Part shown: positions 1 to 6,845 of the stretch, one piece after another | How the letters are laid out: the number at the start of each line of letters is the position of its first letter | Numbering within the stretch: the stretch's first letter is position 1 | Source: Candidatus Poribacteria bacterium | GTDB taxonomy: Bacteria; Abyssobacteria; SURF-5 | DNA length: 64,000 nt | Assembly: GCA_016215705.1 (NCBI GenBank) | Contig: JACRIR010000209.1 | Coordinates: forward strand, 22,461-86,460 | Direction: 5' to 3' | Notes under the pieces: model-generated | Database searches by the model: none | Told to the model about the DNA's origin: nothing | Seen by the model: the letters and a program-made list of their open reading frames with translations, nothing else | Program-made: the position numbers and the translations under genes

Positions 1-2
1 AG

Positions 3-956
3 GACGTGCCCATGAACATCGCCGAAGCGGCGCTGGACACTGATTTCTTTGTTAACCTGCCCGTCCTAAAGACTCATCAAGATGCGAGAGTCTCGCTCTC
101 CGGCAAGAACCTCAAAGGCTGCATGAGCCTGGCATCGAAGCGGTTCTTCCATGGCGAACACGGTACGATTCATTATCGCATCTCCCGCCTGATGGAGGCG
201 GTTCCCCAGCACCTTGTCATAATCGACGGCATTTACGCGATGGAAAAAGGTCCCGACGCCACTATCGGTACGGGGCGTCCAAAAGGTATCCTGGCGGCAT
301 CCACGGATTTCTTGGCTGCCGACGCCGTGGGTGTGCGCCTATTGGGCGCCGAACCGGCAGAAGCCCGGCATCTAAGTCTCTATGCCGAGCGCCATGGCAG
401 ATTGGACGTGCTTCAGACTCCGGACACTATAGAGGTTCGCGGCGAGCGCATCGAGGATCATGCCGAATACCTCGAATGGCGTTCCATAGCCGCTGAGGAT
501 ATGCCGGCTTCCGGACACACCGGCTATGAGGTCCGCGCATTCACCGACGCCGCGTGCTCACAGTGTTTCGCCAATTTGTCCGGGTCCTCACTGCTTCTTG
601 CCGCGCTCAGCCGCAACAAGGATTTCAACGACCTCGTGATCGTCTTCGGAAAAAGTTACAAGGAAGAGCGCAACTCGCCACGCACGCTCCTGTTCGGCAA
701 CTGCGCCATCAAAGCGAACAAAAGCCTTGATAAGGCCATGAAACTTGAAGGATGTCCCCCAAAGTTTTGGACTTCTTTCCTGTTCCTTACCGGACAAATG
801 AAGAGTGTGCCGGGCAGAGCGGCGTTCTATGCCCGCACTGCGTTGTGCCTTGCCAAAGGCGCCGCTGGAGTCGGTCTGCTTCCCTTGCCGAGGTTCGATG
901 TCTACAAGAACAAATCGGCATATGATATCAATCACTATAGGCTGTCAAGGAGTTGA
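3..956 (+). CDS. DUF362 family protein, 5' end cut by window edge
   Basis: The frame is open from the first bases and no convincing start is seen, so this is the C-terminal part (about 317 residues) of a longer protein. It reads like the DUF362 family: an N-terminal stretch with VNLPVLKTHQDA and the GKNLKGC segment, then VIIDGIYAMEKGP and an AADAVGVRLLG helix. These are the conserved DUF362 blocks around a likely metal or cofactor site. The last 130 residues contain a CSQC pair and a C-terminal hydrophobic stretch. DUF362 proteins often accompany Fe-S or redox enzymes but have no settled reaction, so none is assigned. The stop TGA at 954-956 is followed by 184 bp with no recognisable gene before the converging glycosyltransferase. 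The family call is fairly secure; the function is unknown. Confidence 0.75.
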   Translation, partial: DVPMNIAEAALDTDFFVNLPVLKTHQDARVSLSGKNLKGCMSLASKRFFHGEHGTIHYRISRLMEAVPQHLVIIDGIYAMEKGPDATIGTGRPKGILAASTDFLAADAVGVRLLGAEPAEARHLSLYAERHGRLDVLQTPDTIEVRGERIEDHAEYLEWRSIAAEDMPASGHTGYEVRAFTDAACSQCFANLSGSSLLLAALSRNKDFNDLVIVFGKSYKEERNSPRTLLFGNCAIKANKSLDKAMKLEGCPPKFWTSFLFLTGQMKSVPGRAAFYARTALCLAKGAAGVGLLPLPRFDVYKNKSAYDINHYRLSRS

Positions 957-1140
957 GAAAAGATCGGAACACGAATGGCGCTGGGCACGATGTTGGTCGC
1001 TATGGCGACTCGTTTGCTGGAAGGCGTCCCAGGGATTTGGAGTTGCTTGCCGAAAAGGGTACTGAGGTTCAGCATTTTGGCGCACACGGAAGGCCGTCGG
1101 TCCGGGGAGACTCTCAAGAGAATGACACGATCCGGGATGC

Positions 1141-3195
1141 TCATGGATTTCCGGCGGGCACATCGTAAATAAAAATGGAATAGCCGAGAACTTTCCTGGG
1201 TTTCAGCTTCTTGAGCCAGTCGTGGCAGTGTGGGTTGGCGAGATAGAGATTCTGGAGATAGGTGGCGCTTACAGCCCAGACGCCGGCAGAAGGCTCGCAA
1301 CCATTGAGGTCGGCGTTGCTAAGGCCATAATACTCGAGCACGCCCCGGGGACCGAAATACTTTATCTTCACGTCCCGGATTCTGTTTTCCTGCAAGTAGT
1401 TCATGAGATCGTTCAGATTCTGTCCCCAGTCGAGATTTGAATCCACAAGATATTTGTATCCTTTACTCGGCCCGCCGATCATCTCATTGAAGTATGCAAG
1501 ATAGTGTGGGTATATCCACGCCGCTGAGCCCGCGTACCAAACACACAGAATCGCGAGCGCTCGTTTCCATCGTTTGGATTCAAAGGAGGCAACCTTCCCG
1601 GCAAAAATGCAAAGGAGTGGAATCAATGGAAGGATGTATCGGATGCCTATGTTTATCCGAGATGGCAGGGAGAAGAAACCGATCATGATCAGGATTGAAA
1701 ACAAGAGGAAACGTTCGTCAAATGTCCCCTTCCCCCCTTTGCCAAAGGGGGACGAAATGGAGTTCTCCTTTACAGAAGGATGAATAGTCGACTCCCTCTT
1801 TGCAGAGGGGGGAACAGTCGAGTCGCTATTTACAAAGCAACGAATGGCCGGGCTGCTCTTTACAGAGGGAGGAATAGTGGAGCCCTGCTCTGCAGAAGAG
1901 GGGACAACCTTGTCTTGTGGGCAGCCTTCTTGACTCCCCTTATGCAAAGGGGGGGAGGGGGGATTTGGAGAACAGGCTCTCTTTCCTCCTTTTTCAAGAG
2001 AGAATAATTTGCTGAGTGGTCGGCTCGATTTCAGGCTCGCCCCGGCAGCCGCAACCAGGCATATGATAAACGGAATCGGAGTCTTGATGAGAAAAGCCAC
2101 CCAGTAGAAGTACCACCAGCCCGTTCGCGAGATTTCTCCAAACAGGAAATTGTCTTTCCACCCTTTTGCTGCCGCGAGCTGTGTATAAATTCCAAGGATG
2201 TATGAATATGCGGGAATGCGAATGCCACGCAAGGCCAGCGCATCGACTGCCTGCCAAAAAGGTTTTTCGGCGACCAGCCTCTCTGCCTGCGGTTTCAGCC
2301 ATTGCGGCATGAAGGGGGTTCCAAACTGGAAGCCGTAACCAGCCCAGACAACACAGGAAGCTATAAGTAAGATCAGCAGGAGGCATAGTAAATCCCCCCT
2401 CCCCCCCTTTGCAAAGGGGGGTAATGAAAACCTGATTCGGAGGGGGATTGCCTTTTCCACTCTCTTCAAAGGTGTCCCTGTTTCCTCTCCTCGCAAAGGT
2501 TCCCCTGTTTCTCCCCTTTGCAAAGGGGGGGAGGGGGGATTTACCAGCCGGAACAAGATAACTTCCAACAACAGAATCGGAATCAGAATGAGTCCCGTGA
2601 ACTTCGACAAAAGCGCGAGACCCAACGCCATGCCCGTAAGAACCATTCGCACGGCTGAAGGCGCTTGGAGGTATTTGTGAAATGAGTACAGCGCCAGCGT
2701 CATGGTGAACGCAAGCAGCATATCAGGCGTGGCAAGCTTACAGTGTGCGAGGATCGCCGGGCAAAGGGAATATAAAAACAGGGAAACCAGCGCTGCGCCG
2801 GAACCATAAATCTCTCTTCCCCAACGATACACCAGGAGCCCCAGCAGCGCCGAGAGAAAGACGAACGGAATGCGCGTAAGGAACATCATCAGGCGGGGAG
2901 ATTGGCCGGATTCGAATATGAGCGATGGGCCTATATAGCGGCGGTAGACGTATTCCTTGTCCTCGAATCTGTCGGGATCGAGTTTCAACGGCAGGAGAAG
3001 AAGGCTGTTGACGTAATAGGGAAGCGGCGGATGCAATTGGAGCGCCACAATCTCCCAGTTCCTGGTTTCCAGCAACTGCCGGCCAATACCGATATAACTG
3101 GGCTCATCCCACGTGAGCGACGCGCGCCGCATGCTGCCCACCGCAAGCGCGAGGTGAATTGCCAGTAGCGCGGCAACTGCGAGGCGGGTTCTCAT
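1141..3195 (-). CDS. GT39/PMT-like membrane glycosyltransferase with two in-frame repeat insertions
   Basis: This is an integral membrane GT-C enzyme of the dolichyl-phosphate-mannose mannosyltransferase/ArnT type, expected to move a sugar from a polyprenyl-phosphate donor onto a periplasmic acceptor. The acidic motif of the first periplasmic loop is visible (SLTWDEPSYIGIG), followed by about ten hydrophobic helices. The C-terminal domain has the HYLAYFNE and VDSNLDWGQN motifs usual in this family. The frame also extends 15 codons upstream to 3240, but those codons lie in the flanking repeat array. I therefore start at ATG 3195, directly before the signal-anchor MRTRLAVAALL. Two loops are enlarged by proline/glycine/lysine-rich stretches encoded by repeat elements (2390-2543 and 1721-1966), yet the frame stays open. 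Without them the protein would be about 550 residues, closer to the family norm. The acceptor is unknown. Confidence 0.85.
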   Translation of the reverse strand: MRTRLAVAALLAIHLALAVGSMRRASLTWDEPSYIGIGRQLLETRNWEIVALQLHPPLPYYVNSLLLLPLKLDPDRFEDKEYVYRRYIGPSLIFESGQSPRLMMFLTRIPFVFLSALLGLLVYRWGREIYGSGAALVSLFLYSLCPAILAHCKLATPDMLLAFTMTLALYSFHKYLQAPSAVRMVLTGMALGLALLSKFTGLILIPILLLEVILFRLVNPPSPPLQRGETGEPLRGEETGTPLKRVEKAIPLRIRFSLPPFAKGGRGDLLCLLLILLIASCVVWAGYGFQFGTPFMPQWLKPQAERLVAEKPFWQAVDALALRGIRIPAYSYILGIYTQLAAAKGWKDNFLFGEISRTGWWYFYWVAFLIKTPIPFIICLVAAAGASLKSSRPLSKLFSLEKGGKRACSPNPPSPPLHKGSQEGCPQDKVVPSSAEQGSTIPPSVKSSPAIRCFVNSDSTVPPSAKRESTIHPSVKENSISSPFGKGGKGTFDERFLLFSILIMIGFFSLPSRINIGIRYILPLIPLLCIFAGKVASFESKRWKRALAILCVWYAGSAAWIYPHYLAYFNEMIGGPSKGYKYLVDSNLDWGQNLNDLMNYLQENRIRDVKIKYFGPRGVLEYYGLSNADLNGCEPSAGVWAVSATYLQNLYLANPHCHDWLKKLKPRKVLGYSIFIYDVPAGNP
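1721..1966. repeat. Inverted-end repeat element inserted in frame (copy 2, ~245 bp)
   Basis: The element is bounded by inverted G/C-tract ends. The left end runs C-rich into TTTGCCAAAGGGGGA (1731-1752). The right end is CCCCTTATGCAAAGGGGG followed by GAGGGGGGATTT (1936-1965). Between them lies a degenerate tandem array of about 30-bp units. On the minus strand these translate as imperfect peptide repeats of the kind PPSVKxxSTI (PPSVKSSPA, PPSAKRESTI, HPSVKENSI). The whole element lies inside the glycosyltransferase gene, in a loop between membrane helices, and introduces no stop on the coding strand. Confidence 0.8.
2390..2543. repeat. Inverted-end repeat element inserted in frame (copy 1, ~154 bp)
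   Basis: The ends are near-perfect inverted repeats: AAATCCCCCC followed by a C tract and TTTGCAAAGGGG at 2390-2421, mirrored by CCCCTTTGCAAAGGGG, a G tract and GGATTT at 2513-2543. The interior holds degenerate units that read on the minus strand as PPSPPLQRGETG, EPLRGEETG, TPLKRVEKA and LPPFAKGGRGD. It sits in a membrane-protein loop with the coding frame kept open. PPFAKGG-type peptides are a familiar sign of widespread dispersed repeats of this kind in bacterial genomes. Confidence 0.85.
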
Positions 3196-3328
3196 GTCAT
3201 TCCGGGACCATTTGGTGTCATTCTGAGTCCTCGGTGTCACATTCTGAGCCCTTTGGTGTCATTCTAGCCCTCGGCGTCACATTCTGAGCCCTTCGGTGTC
3301 ATTCTGAGCGAAGCGAAGAATCTCCTTT
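3195..3328. repeat. Tandem ATTCTGAG-type repeat array, left flank of GIY-YIG gene
   Basis: Five units of about 19-22 bp, each built on GGTGTCA(CA)TTCTGAG separated by short CCCTC/CCCTT spacers, run from 3195 to the terminal unit CATTCTGAGCGAAGCGAAG (ending in AATCTCC near 3328). The array contains the dispensable N-terminal extension of the glycosyltransferase frame and the last ten codons of the GIY-YIG gene (3299-3328). Its inverse lies at 3626-3694. Confidence 0.85.
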
Positions 3329-3613
3329 CTCACACCAGCCATTGCTTAGGTCTTCCCATCGGGGGTTGACCGCTTCGATCAAGGCCATCTTCTTTGCTCG
3401 CAGCCAGCCTTTGATTTGTTTTTCACGCGCGATAGCTGCCTGAACGTCATCGGTTTCTTCGAAGAATACGAGGCGGGTGATATTGTATTTCTTTGTAAAA
3501 CCGGGCACGAGTCTTTCCTTGTGCTCGTTCACTCTTCTAACCAAATCACCAGTTACGCCCGTGTACAGACACCGTGATTTGTTGGTCATTATGTAAACAT
3601 AATAACGCTTCAT
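3299..3613 (-). CDS. Single-domain GIY-YIG nuclease, repeat-flanked
   Basis: This 104-residue protein is almost entirely one GIY-YIG nuclease domain (UPF0213/YhbQ-like group). VYI in YYVYIMTNK stands for GIY and YTG in CLYTGVTGD for YIG. The catalytic-type Arg is in DLVRRVNEHK, and the acidic helix FEETDDVQAAIAREKQIKGW and the NPRW tail are typical of the group. Such proteins use a divalent metal to cleave DNA; cellular targets are mostly unknown. The last ten codons (EKGDSSLRSE) are encoded by the terminal repeat unit, so the stop codon itself comes from the repeat. No strong ribosome binding site precedes ATG 3613. The gene is bracketed by inverted copies of one repeat family and may be mobile or mobilise those repeats. 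The domain call is secure; the biological role is inference. Confidence 0.88.
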   Translation of the reverse strand: MKRYYVYIMTNKSRCLYTGVTGDLVRRVNEHKERLVPGFTKKYNITRLVFFEETDDVQAAIAREKQIKGWLRAKKMALIEAVNPRWEDLSNGWCEKGDSSLRSE

Positions 3614-3625
3614 TGGAGTGCAAGA

Positions 3626-3694
3626 AGAGATTCTTCGCTTCGCTCAGAATGACACCAGAGGGTTCAGAATGATATTTTGCGCTCAGAATGGCAC
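3626..3694. repeat. Inverted right flank of GIY-YIG gene
   Basis: GATTCTTCGCTTCGCTCAGA (from 3629) is the reverse complement of the terminal unit of the left array. It is followed by two more degenerate inverted units (TTCAGAATGA near 3663 and GCTCAGAATGGCAC at 3681-3694). The nuclease start codon is about 15 bp inside this arm. Confidence 0.85.
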
Positions 3695-3767
3695 ATTACG
3701 CCCGCGATAACATAGATTTGTGTCTTGTTGCCAATCCAAAATCTAGAATCCAAAATCGAAAATAAGG

Positions 3768-4760
3768 TCACTTCTCCTGCAGCGTCTCTTCTATTTTCAT
3801 TCCGAAATGCCGGCCGCCTGCCTCGAGATGTACGAGCGTCTCCGTGCCCCTCTGCAGTGACGCTACAGAGACGGATTTGCCGCCGGGTTGGACGAGTCGA
3901 ATGGTTTCGGCGTTTTGCAGGATTGTCGACACGCGCTTGTCGCCAACCTCCGCGACCACGAGCACGAGAGGGCGTCTCTCGATCTTGCAGCGGCCGACGC
4001 TGGCAATCTGGGTGCTGCCCTTGTGGTCGACCACCATAACCTCGTCTCCGGTTGCCAGCTCTGAGAGATACCGCGTCTTGCCGTCAGGATTGAGTATATA
4101 GGCGTGGACCGGCCCGGCGTTCACGCGGAACGGCCGAGCGGCCACGTAGGGATTCTCCTCGGATTCCGATTGCACGAGAAAGAAGGCGTCGCTCGCGTTT
4201 CCGATAAGCATCCCCTGGCCAGGATTCATCTGGCTGCACGTGTCGATGCACACCCTGTCACCCATGCCAAGCAGCTTCGTCTCGACGACCGTCGCAGTTT
4301 CTATTCTAAGTGTAGGCATGATGCCGTGGATAATGTCGACAGTCTTGCCCACTTCGTTTGCGTCCTCGGTGAAAAGGACGACGCCGTCAACTCCCTTTTC
4401 CAGTATATTTACCGCAGTTCGGGCCGTCTTCGAGTCCTTGACTTCGACAAACAGGCCTCCACGCTGCGCGATAAGGTTTTCAAGCGGTATGATCGTCCAG
4501 TCCTTCATCCGCAAAATCAGAAGCTTGTCTTTAGGCGAACGGGCGGCCCGGACCTCGTCGTCCTTCCCGTTGACCTCGATGGACAAGACGTCTTTTCCGG
4601 GCTTTATATCGCCGTCCTCGGCTACCGTGGAAATCAGCCCGAGCTCTTTCACCCTGGCGGTGCATCCCCTCGGGACCACGACCGCGTCAGCCCCGCATTC
4701 GAGCGCGCGTATGACGATATCCTTGTTCCATGGGTCGGCGTTCACCCAGATTCTCTTCAT
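3768..4760 (-). CDS. aroB': 3-dehydroquinate synthase II (archaeal type)
   Basis: DHQ synthase II catalyses NAD-dependent oxidative deamination and cyclisation of 2-amino-3,7-dideoxy-D-threo-hept-6-ulosonate to 3-dehydroquinate, an entry to aromatic amino acid synthesis that bypasses DAHP. The 330 residues match the family along their length: N-terminal MKRIWVNADPWNKDIV, the central RVCIDTCSQMNPGQGML and IGNASDAFFLVQSES blocks, then PYVAARPFRVNAGPVHAYI. It lies 79 bp downstream of the ADH synthase gene (4840-5634) on the same strand, which supplies its substrate, so the two are almost certainly one operon. A GGAGAAG ribosome site precedes ATG 4760. The gap between the two genes is filled by a perfect palindrome. 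The canonical bacterial AroB is a different fold. Identification is very secure. Confidence 0.95.
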   Translation of the reverse strand: MKRIWVNADPWNKDIVIRALECGADAVVVPRGCTARVKELGLISTVAEDGDIKPGKDVLSIEVNGKDDEVRAARSPKDKLLILRMKDWTIIPLENLIAQRGGLFVEVKDSKTARTAVNILEKGVDGVVLFTEDANEVGKTVDIIHGIMPTLRIETATVVETKLLGMGDRVCIDTCSQMNPGQGMLIGNASDAFFLVQSESEENPYVAARPFRVNAGPVHAYILNPDGKTRYLSELATGDEVMVVDHKGSTQIASVGRCKIERRPLVLVVAEVGDKRVSTILQNAETIRLVQPGGKSVSVASLQRGTETLVHLEAGGRHFGMKIEETLQEK

Positions 4761-4797
4761 CGGCTACTTCTCCGGGAATTCCTTGCTCCTCTTTTCG

Positions 4798-4836
4798 TTA
4801 TTCGGGGACACGATGTCGCATCGTGTCCCCGAATAA
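4798..4836. repeat. GGGGACAC palindrome, copy 1
   Basis: Perfect 18-bp inverted arms (TTATTCGGGGACACGATG and its complement) around a TCG loop, between the two shikimate genes. It could fold in the mRNA and separate expression of the two genes. Relatives lie at 25693, 35785 and 41573. Confidence 0.9.
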
Positions 4837-4839
4837 CAG

Positions 4840-5634
4840 TTACTTCTCCAGGACCAGCTTTGCCTGCTTGGCGGTTGCTCCGTCGTGCACGATCTTGCCG
4901 ATCGCCTCGACAATCTTCTCCGGATTCCTGTGCTGGAAAGCGTTCCGGCCTATTGAAACACCGGCCGCGCCCGCTCTAAGCGCATTCTCGACCATGATGA
5001 AAAGCTGCGCATCAGTCTCGACCTTCTCGCCACCCGCTATGACGACTGGAACGGGGCAGCCCTTAACAACCTCCTGGAACGACTCGACGCTGCCCGTATA
5101 ATTGCACTTGACGATGTCCGCCCCAAGCTCTGCGCCTACCCGCGCCGCATGCTTCACATATTTCACATCGTATTCGCTTTCGATCTTCTTACCCCTCGTA
5201 TACAGCATGGCAAGGAGCGGCATCCCCCACTGGAAACATGTCGTGGACACTTGCCCGAAGTATTCCAGCATCTGTGTATCCTTCTCCGCCCCCAGGTTGA
5301 TGTGGATGCTCACGGCGTCGGCGCCCAGCCTGACTGCTTCCTCCACCGTGCATACGGGAACCTTAGTGTTCGGGTCGGGGCTCATTGAAGTGCTGGCTGA
5401 GAGGTGAATGATGAGACCGACGTCTTTGCCACTGCCCCTGTGGCCGACTGCAACGATTCCTTTGTGAATTATGATCGCGTTGGCGCCGCCTTCGACCACC
5501 TTATCTATGGTTGTCGGCATATCGACCAGGCCCGCAATTGGTCCCATCGTCGTCCCGTGGTCCATGGGCACAATCACTGTCCGGTGCGAATTCCTGTCCA
5601 AAATCCTCTCGAGTCTTATCTTCTTGCCAATCAT
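4840..5634 (-). CDS. aroA': ADH synthase (2-amino-3,7-dideoxy-D-threo-hept-6-ulosonate synthase)
   Basis: A 264-residue class I aldolase of the fructose-bisphosphate aldolase/ADH synthase family, making the first intermediate of the alternative shikimate route. Visible family motifs are [14 protein letters not shown] near the N terminus, IIIHKG, and the Schiff-base lysine in [11 protein letters not shown] (Lys176). The phosphate-binding end is VVIAGGEK plus [14 protein letters not shown]. The frame is open much further upstream (to 6078), but ATG 5634 is chosen because AAAGGA sits 5-6 bp before it and [12 protein letters not shown] is the usual N terminus; the upstream part is antisense to the divergent hydrolase gene. 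Adjacency to DHQ synthase II argues for the ADH rather than the glycolytic aldolase role. Residues alone do not exclude a plain aldolase. Confidence 0.92.
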   Translation of the reverse strand: MIGKKIRLERILDRNSHRTVIVPMDHGTTMGPIAGLVDMPTTIDKVVEGGANAIIIHKGIVAVGHRGSGKDVGLIIHLSASTSMSPDPNTKVPVCTVEEAVRLGADAVSIHINLGAEKDTQMLEYFGQVSTTCFQWGMPLLAMLYTRGKKIESEYDVKYVKHAARVGAELGADIVKCNYTGSVESFQEVVKGCPVPVVIAGGEKVETDAQLFIMVENALRAGAAGVSIGRNAFQHRNPEKIVEAIGKIVHDGATAKQAKLVLEK

Positions 5635-5778
5635 AGCGATTCCTTTCACAAAGATTTTATGATTATATACGCTCTCAATAGTTCTCAAAAGCTCAATGAA
5701 CGAACGATATTCTACTCCATACCTGTCCGAAAAAGCAAAGAAACTCCTCAAATTCGGCCAATTTGCTATAATGTTTTC

Positions 5779-6741
5779 ATGCCCTATTCTCCTTACGGCT
5801 ATTACCTTTGGGATTTCTGGCTCATCCACGAACCACCCGACTATCATCTCTTCCATCTGCAAGCGCCCCGCAACCTGCCGGATCCCGAGTTGCGTCACAA
5901 CGCGGCCACAATCGGTCACGCGACCTCTTCCGATTTGCTCCACTGGACTGACAAAGGCGAAGTCATTGTTCCCGGCAAACCCGGCGAATGGGACGACCTG
6001 TCCGTATGGACCGGCAGCGTCATCAAGAGCGAGGGTCTCTATCATATGCTCTATACAGGTCGCTGTCACGCGGATCAAGGGGCAATTCAGCGAATCGGCC
6101 TGGCCCGCTCAGGGGACCTTTTCAATTGGGAGAAACATCAAGGCAACCCCATCATGGAGGCGGACACGAAGCATTACGAGAAGTTTGGCTCGTGCGGCTA
6201 CTACTGGGAATCGTGGCGCGATCCATACCTGCTCCATGACCCGGTCGGCCACTGCCATTACGCATTCATTACCGCGCGCACAAATCAGGGCGAGCTTGAT
6301 GAGAGAGGCTGCATCGCTGCAGCCAAATCGACAGACTTGTTTCATTGGGAAATCCTCCCACCGCTTTTCAGTCCCGGAAAGTTCACTGAGATGGAGGTCC
6401 CGCAAATTCTCGAATACGGAGGGAGAAATTATCTGCTCTTTTCAACTAACCCGTTCTGGTATGCGGCCAGCTATCTGAAGCGGACAGACCTCGTTCCGTG
6501 GGAGGGAGATCATTATGCTGTAGCTGATTCTTTTCTCGCTGAATATCGCATGGTCGGCGACGGCGTCCTCTCGCGCTCAAACGAACACGCATACGCCTCG
6601 AAGATCGTCATCGCTCCTTCAGGCGCGCTTGTCCTTTTGTCATGGCTTTCGAGATTGTCCGGCAGCGACGAGTTCGCAGGAGCGCTTTCGCGTCCGAAAC
6701 CCATCCGCTTCAGTGCCGACGGAACGCCGCACATCGATTAA
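5779..6741 (+). CDS. GH32/GH43-like five-bladed beta-propeller glycoside hydrolase
   Basis: A 320-residue protein with the layout of clan GH-J/GH-F propellers. Asp12 in YYLWDFWLIHEP is the candidate nucleophile or base. Arg147-Asp148-Pro149 in SWRDPYLL is the RDP transition-state motif. Glu206 in EMEVPQIL takes the place of the ECP acid. The repeated phrase ATSSDLLHWTDKG / ARSGDLFNWEKH / AAKSTDLFHWEIL is the blade pattern of this fold. No signal peptide is seen, so it probably acts in the cytosol or is a phosphorylase-like relative. ATG 5779 is used rather than the upstream in-frame GTG/ATG codons, which lie over the divergent shikimate gene. The 144-bp divergent gap to that gene should hold promoters for both. 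Specificity (fructoside, arabinoside or other) cannot be told. Confidence 0.75.
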   Translation: MPYSPYGYYLWDFWLIHEPPDYHLFHLQAPRNLPDPELRHNAATIGHATSSDLLHWTDKGEVIVPGKPGEWDDLSVWTGSVIKSEGLYHMLYTGRCHADQGAIQRIGLARSGDLFNWEKHQGNPIMEADTKHYEKFGSCGYYWESWRDPYLLHDPVGHCHYAFITARTNQGELDERGCIAAAKSTDLFHWEILPPLFSPGKFTEMEVPQILEYGGRNYLLFSTNPFWYAASYLKRTDLVPWEGDHYAVADSFLAEYRMVGDGVLSRSNEHAYASKIVIAPSGALVLLSWLSRLSGSDEFAGALSRPKPIRFSADGTPHID

Positions 6742-6845
6742 TCGAAAGGCGATAGGTGCAAGGCGAAAGGGTACGAGTCCAAAGAGAAAAGGGCGAAAGG
6801 GGAAAGAGCGAAAGGGAAACAAACAAGGTTCTCTCTTTCACCTCT
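6742..6845. other. Purine-rich degenerate repeat between converging genes
   Basis: About 100 bp of GGCGAAAGGGG/GAGAAAAGGG-like units between the hydrolase and the histidine kinase stops. No gene or clear hairpin terminator is seen. The mirror-type pyrimidine filler recurs at 44128-44340. Confidence 0.5.

Larger units (their letters stand above)
3195..3694. mobile_element. Candidate ~500-bp GIY-YIG mobile unit with inverted repeat arms
   Basis: The left array (3195-3328), the nuclease gene (3299-3613) and the inverted right arm (3626-3694) form a compact symmetric unit between the glycosyltransferase and the shikimate genes. Nuclease-free relatives of the same repeat occur at 24292-24375 (inverted pair) and 50277-50306 (half). 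No target-site duplication could be picked out by eye. Calling it mobile is inference from the symmetry and the dispersed copies. Confidence 0.5.

Noticed and set aside
3195-3694. Reading the GIY-YIG unit as a classical insertion sequence
   Set aside because: There is no transposase and no visible target-site duplication; only a nuclease with inverted repeat arms can be claimed.
4104-4979. Long plus-strand open frame opposite the DHQ synthase II gene
   Set aside because: It is antisense to a secure gene, has no family similarity and no start context; an effect of codon bias.
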